Assembly: GCA_051646925.1 (NCBI GenBank)
Contig: JBOFDK010000100.1
Coordinates: 1 to 7,485, forward strand
Direction of reading: 5' to 3'
Length of the DNA: 7,485 bases
Source of the DNA: JBOFDK01 sp051646925
GTDB lineage: Bacteria; Bacillota; Clostridia; Lachnospirales; Cellulosilyticaceae
Under the pieces are notes generated by a model. The model saw only the letters and a list, made by a program, of their open reading frames with translations. It was not told the origin of the DNA and ran no database searches. The position numbers and the translations under genes are program-made. This document shows positions 4,930-7,485 of the stretch, piece by piece. How positions within the stretch are numbered: position 1 is the stretch's first letter; every line of letters begins with the position of its first letter.

Positions 4930-4951
4930 ATGTATACATGCAATTATAACA
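4930..4951 (-). promoter_or_regulatory. Extended -10 promoter with palindrome at the start site, for the regulator pair
   Basis: On the minus strand TGT-TATAAT (4951 down to 4943) is a perfect extended -10; no good -35 is present. The perfect palindrome ATGTATACAT (4930-4939) sits just downstream, over the expected start of transcription, where a repressor would block initiation. ATGCAATTA occurs at 4938-4946 and again at 4980-4988. The leader to the ATG at 4908 would be about 30 bases. Confidence 0.6.
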
Positions 4952-5032
4952 ACTATTTATGCGTATAATGGCTGTTAATATGCAATTAATAAGATAATAT
5001 GCTTCTATGTACTGTTTTTGTACCATTTCTCC

Positions 5033-5058
5033 AAATAAAAAACGGCTTAAATGCCGTT
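5033..5058 (-). terminator. Minus-strand terminator upstream of the regulator pair
   Basis: The stem AACGGC/GCCGTT with a six-base loop (5041-5058) is followed on the minus strand by TTTTTTATTT. It insulates the regulator pair from transcription through the tRNA gene, or is the terminator of a gene now lost. Confidence 0.75.
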
Positions 5059-5084
5059 ACACTGCTTACTTGCGTATTTAAAAT

Positions 5085-5202
5085 GTTTCCCAAAAAGTTT
5101 CCCATTTTGTGTGAAATGCTATGAAATACAGTGCAACGTTTTTCATAAGAAAAGGCGCTACATCAAGGTTTTTGAAACCTTATGCAACGCCATGAAATGC
5201 TA
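5085..5202. repeat. Short direct repeats beside the tRNA 3' end
   Basis: GTTTCCCA occurs at 5085 and 5097 (12-base step), TGAAATGCTA at 5112-5121 and 5193-5202, and TGCAACG at 5132-5138 and 5183-5189. The second TGAAATGCTA ends four bases from the tRNA gene. Clustered short repeats at a tRNA 3' end are what arm sites of a phage tyrosine integrase look like, but no integrase gene is present in the window. Confidence 0.4.
5147..5191 (-). terminator. Terminator of tRNA-Ser
   Basis: On the minus strand a long hairpin forms from GGCG/CGCC, a three-base internal loop, CAT/ATG, and a seven-base AAGGTTT/AAACCTT top stem with a three-base loop (5154-5191), followed by TTTTCTT. It lies 15 bases past the tRNA end. 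Confidence 0.75.
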
Positions 5203-5205
5203 AAT

Positions 5206-5292
5206 GGAGAAGAAGGGATTCGAACCCTCGCACGCTTTAACACGTCTACACCCTTAGCAAGGGCGCCTCTTCAGCCGCTTGAGTACTTCTCC
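5206..5292 (-). tRNA. tRNA-Ser (anticodon GCT)
   Basis: An 87-base gene with acceptor stem GGAGAAG/CTTCTCC, anticodon stem CGCCC/GGGTG around loop TTGCTAA (anticodon GCT, reading AGC/AGU), a long variable arm as in class II tRNAs, and a T-arm GAGGG-TTCGAAT-CCCTT. CCA is not encoded. Position 73, next after the acceptor stem, reads A where serine tRNAs normally have G, and the T-stem closes with a G-U pair; both lie in the 3' part. It has its own promoter and terminator. tRNA 3' ends are common integration sites, and the DNA on that side is accessory in character. Confidence 0.95.
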
Positions 5293-5304
5293 ATAACAAT
5301 AACT

Positions 5305-5333
5305 AATATACCAGAATTTAGAACGGATAGCAA
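5305..5333 (-). promoter_or_regulatory. Promoter of tRNA-Ser
   Basis: On the minus strand -35 TTGCTA (5333-5328), a 17-base spacer and -10 TATATT (5310-5305) preceded by TGG make a strong sigma-A promoter. The start of transcription would be about five bases before the mature tRNA. Confidence 0.75.
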
Positions 5334-5387
5334 TACCCAAAATTATTCATAAAGCCTTTATTTAAACTAAATCAAGCGTCTTATGAG

Positions 5388-5416
5388 AAAAAGAGCTACC
5401 ATGTTACATGCTCTTT
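5388..5416 (-). terminator. Terminator of the ABC-F / biotin ligase operon
   Basis: AAAGAGC/GCTCTTT with a 13-base loop (containing ATGT/ACAT), followed by a T-run on the minus strand. The stem begins inside the biotin ligase stop codon (5415-5417), a compact arrangement. Confidence 0.85.
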
Positions 5417-6197
5417 ATTTGTCCCCATTGCCTGCTATTTCTCTTAGAACTACTTTAGTAACATCCCCGCTAATAAACGCTGAAATATGCCCATTTTGCT
5501 CTATAAGTAACTCTCCATGATCTCCAACACCACAAATGTCTCCCTCAACATCCGCATTACCTGTTTTTAAAATAACATGTTTATTTTGTAAATATGAATG
5601 CTTACGATAATATGTAAGATGTAGACCACTTTTATAGTTGGAAAAGTCACCTACAATTTCAGAAAAAATAGTTTGTACGAGCAAATTTTTATCAACATCT
5701 ACTCCTAATGTTCCAACAATATGTTTTAATTCTTGTGGAACAGCAGTTGGCAAAATATTCAAACCAATACCAATAGCTACCTGAGTTACAACATTATTTG
5801 TTAGAATACCTTCTACTAAGATTCCTGCAATTTTGCAATCGTTTAAGTATAGATCATTTACCCATTTAAGATCAACTTGGATACCACTAACTTTGAAAAT
5901 TGCATGAGCAACCGATACAGCCACCCCCGTAGTTAGTAGACCTGCATCGAATTCATTCTGAATATCAAAAACAAATGTTTGATATATACCCGCTCCTTTA
6001 GGTGAGAAAAATGAACGCCCCTTCTTACCGTAACCAGCCGTCTGTTGGTTGCTAACAACGCCAAAAGGCCTAGACACACCCGCATTGAGCATGTCTCGGC
6101 CTTTTATCATCGTTGAGTCAACCACATCAATCACTGTAATTTGTTCAGGCATACTTGATTGTGTGATTAAATTCATCGTATAAAATTTGTGCGACAA
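5415..6197 (-). CDS. birA: Biotin-protein ligase, monofunctional (no DNA-binding domain)
   Basis: The enzyme activates biotin with ATP and attaches it to the biotin carrier of acetyl-CoA or pyruvate carboxylase in the cytoplasm. Numbered from the TTG start: Asp27-Ser-Thr, the nucleotide loop Gly55-Tyr-Gly-Lys-Lys-Gly-Arg61 (GRGRxGR-type), Lys111-Trp-Val-Asn-Asp (usually Lys-Trp-Pro-Asn-Asp) and Lys122-Ile-Ala-Gly with Val-Glu-Gly, then the small C-terminal domain. The N-terminal helix-turn-helix of E. coli BirA is missing, so it should not be a repressor. The start is uncertain: TTG at 6197 has AAGGGG eight bases upstream; GTG at 6206 touches that G-run; ATG at 6176 has no ribosome site. It follows the ABC-F stop by 14 bases and is likely coupled to it. 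Confidence 0.93.
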   Translation of the reverse strand: MSHKFYTMNLITQSSMPEQITVIDVVDSTMIKGRDMLNAGVSRPFGVVSNQQTAGYGKKGRSFFSPKGAGIYQTFVFDIQNEFDAGLLTTGVAVSVAHAIFKVSGIQVDLKWVNDLYLNDCKIAGILVEGILTNNVVTQVAIGIGLNILPTAVPQELKHIVGTLGVDVDKNLLVQTIFSEIVGDFSNYKSGLHLTYYRKHSYLQNKHVILKTGNADVEGDICGVGDHGELLIEQNGHISAFISGDVTKVVLREIAGNGDK

Positions 6198-6204
6198 TTC
6201 GCAC
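6189..6204 (-). promoter_or_regulatory. Hairpin over the biotin ligase start
   Basis: On the minus strand GTGCGA-ATTG-TCGCAC forms a perfect six-base stem with a four-base loop that contains the likely TTG start codon (6197-6195). It could limit translation of the ligase unless ribosomes finishing the ABC-F gene open it. Confidence 0.45.
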
Positions 6205-6211
6205 ACCCCTT

Positions 6212-7485
6212 TTATTCTGCTTCTTCTTTATAACTTAACGCAGCAACGTTTAATTCCTTGTCTCCCAATCCCTTAGTGAAACTAGTTTCGTGGGAAACGA
6301 TAATAACATTACCAGGGAATTTATCAATTGCTTTTCGTAACGCATTTTTAGTTCCTTCATCTAAATGATTTGTAGGTTCATCTAAAATTAAGAAATTGCT
6401 TGGCTTCATTTCCATAATAGCCAATTTAACTTTCGTTTGTTCACCACCGGATAACTGTTTTAATGGCTTTTGCGCATTTTCAGCGTTAATACCAGCAGCG
6501 GCTAACCGAGTACGTAAAGCTTTCGGCTCCAATTTAGGGAAACGATCTTGCATTTCTTGTAGTGGGGTTTTCTGATCGTTATCCCATTCTAAATCCTGAT
6601 CAAAGTAATTCACTACTGCTGATGGTGAAAACTCTGCCTCACCACCAAGTGCTGGTATAACACCCAAAACTGATTTGATTAATGTCGATTTACCAGCACC
6701 ATTGAATCCTTTAAAAACAACTTTTTGTCCAGAAGTCATTGAAAAAGTTACTGGTTCCAACACTGGTGTTACATAACCGACTGACAGTTCATTCACTGTC
6801 AATGCATTTGCAGATTGTGAATTAACATAAGGAAAATTAAACTTGGCCTGTAATGCTTCTGAAGGTGGATCAACTCGATCCATTCTTGCCAACATTTTTT
6901 CACGAGACTTAGCTTGTTTTGATGTTGAAGCACGAGCTTTGTTTTTAGCAATAAACTTTTGAGCCTTCTCAATCTCGCCTTGTTGTTTTTCATATTGACG
7001 TAATTGTTGTTCAGCACGTTCATCTTTTTGGCGCATTGCCTTTTTGAATGAGCCACGGAACTTAGTAATTTTGCCAAAAGATAAGTCAATTATTGCATTT
7101 GTTACCTTATCCAAAAAGTCAAAATCATGCGAAATAATCATCGCTGAGCCTTCAAAAGACTGTAGGAAATCTTCAAGCCATTCAATATGGGCCACATCTA
7201 AATAGTTTGTTGGTTCATCCAAGATAATAACGTCGTCATTTTCTAACAATAGCTTAGCCAGAATAACTTTTGCACGTTGCCCACCAGACATTGATTCTAG
7301 TGCCCGAGTACGCCCTATAGCTTCCAATCCCAATCCAGAAATCACACGTTCGATTTTGGTGTCCACATCATAAAATCCGGCAGCGTCTAGCTCTTCTTGC
7401 ATACGACCAGCACGTTCTAACAATTTGTCAGATAAGCTCTCTGCATATTCATTGTATAGTTCCGTAATACGGTCTTGCTTGTCAT
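6212..7485 (-). CDS. ABC-F family ATPase (5' part beyond the window)
   Basis: The frame stays open to the right edge, so the first Walker A and the true start are missing. In order: signature Ser-Gly-Gly-Gln and Walker B Leu-Asp-Glu-Pro-Thr-Asn-Tyr-Leu-Asp of the first ATPase domain (about 7200-7290), switch His in Ser-His-Asp, a charged Lys/Glu/Gln-rich linker of the ABC-F type (about 6850-7060), then a complete second domain with Walker A Gly-Ala-Gly-Lys-Ser-Thr, Leu-Ser-Gly-Gly-Glu-Gln and Leu-Asp-Glu-Pro-Thr-Asn-His-Leu-Asp. There are no membrane helices. ABC-F proteins act on the ribosome as translation factors or antibiotic-resistance proteins; the linker is ordinary and a housekeeping role (YkpA/YbiT-like) is my guess. 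It ends in Lys-Glu-Glu-Ala-Glu just before the ligase gene. Confidence 0.95.
   Translation of the reverse strand, partial: DKQDRITELYNEYAESLSDKLLERAGRMQEELDAAGFYDVDTKIERVISGLGLEAIGRTRALESMSGGQRAKVILAKLLLENDDVIILDEPTNYLDVAHIEWLEDFLQSFEGSAMIISHDFDFLDKVTNAIIDLSFGKITKFRGSFKKAMRQKDERAEQQLRQYEKQQGEIEKAQKFIAKNKARASTSKQAKSREKMLARMDRVDPPSEALQAKFNFPYVNSQSANALTVNELSVGYVTPVLEPVTFSMTSGQKVVFKGFNGAGKSTLIKSVLGVIPALGGEAEFSPSAVVNYFDQDLEWDNDQKTPLQEMQDRFPKLEPKALRTRLAAAGINAENAQKPLKQLSGGEQTKVKLAIMEMKPSNFLILDEPTNHLDEGTKNALRKAIDKFPGNVIIVSHETSFTKGLGDKELNVAALSYKEEAE

Noticed and set aside
5054..5170. Minus-strand reading ending in a repeated Trp-Glu-Thr-Phe, considered as the C-terminal remnant of an integrase
   Set aside because: The frame is only about 33 codons from the nearest upstream stop, overlaps the tRNA terminator and has no integrase catalytic motif; the repeat comes from the GTTTCCCA direct repeat.
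6799..7089. Open frame overlapping the ABC-F linker in another frame of the same strand
   Set aside because: Its Lys/Asn/Leu-rich product is an artefact of the low-complexity charged linker.
1..7485. CRISPR array or insertion sequence
   Set aside because: No regularly spaced repeat-spacer pattern and no transposase with terminal inverted repeats was found in the window.

Overview
The window looks like a low-GC Gram-positive chromosome of the order Lactobacillales. The Leuconostoc/Weissella branch is my best guess, from the AT-rich DNA, AGGAG-type ribosome sites, a tRNA-Ser(GCT) without encoded CCA, and an ABC-F gene coupled to a biotin ligase lacking the DNA-binding domain. The species call is inference; no marker gene is present.

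The right part (about 5206-7485) reads as ordinary chromosome on the minus strand: an ABC-F ATPase cut by the window edge, a biotin-protein ligase with its terminator, then a tRNA-Ser(GCT) with its own promoter and terminator. The left part (about 1-5200) is more AT-rich and has accessory character. It starts with the tail of a membrane protein and three very small membrane-protein genes (159-873), separated by copies of a short hairpin-bearing repeat. A tight three-gene plus-strand operon follows (973-2841): a STAS-like/GHKL ATPase, a DUF4325-type STAS-like protein, and a PIN-domain nuclease with all its acidic residues, closed by a strong terminator. After a 420-base spacer comes an orphan GtrA flippase-like gene (3264-3677).

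From 3678 to 4177 there is no gene. Instead there are long C-runs and G-runs arranged as nested inverted repeats, an extended -10 promoter, and a possible structured small RNA ending in a U-run. Next, on the minus strand, are two small, apparently paralogous proteins resembling phage late-gene regulators of the ArpU/RinA type (4178-4908), driven by one extended -10 promoter with a palindrome at the start site. Between these and the tRNA lie two terminators and short direct repeats.

My reading, as inference, is a remnant of a prophage or phage satellite (or a related island) next to tRNA-Ser(GCT), carrying cargo. The strongest candidate for an undescribed system is the ATPase / STAS-like / PIN operon. 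It has the parts of an anti-sigma-factor partner switch (GHKL ATPase plus STAS protein), but the third gene is a nuclease where a sigma factor would be expected. That suggests a phosphorylation- or binding-controlled RNase, possibly for phage defence. No integrase, capsid, terminase or replication gene is visible in the window.
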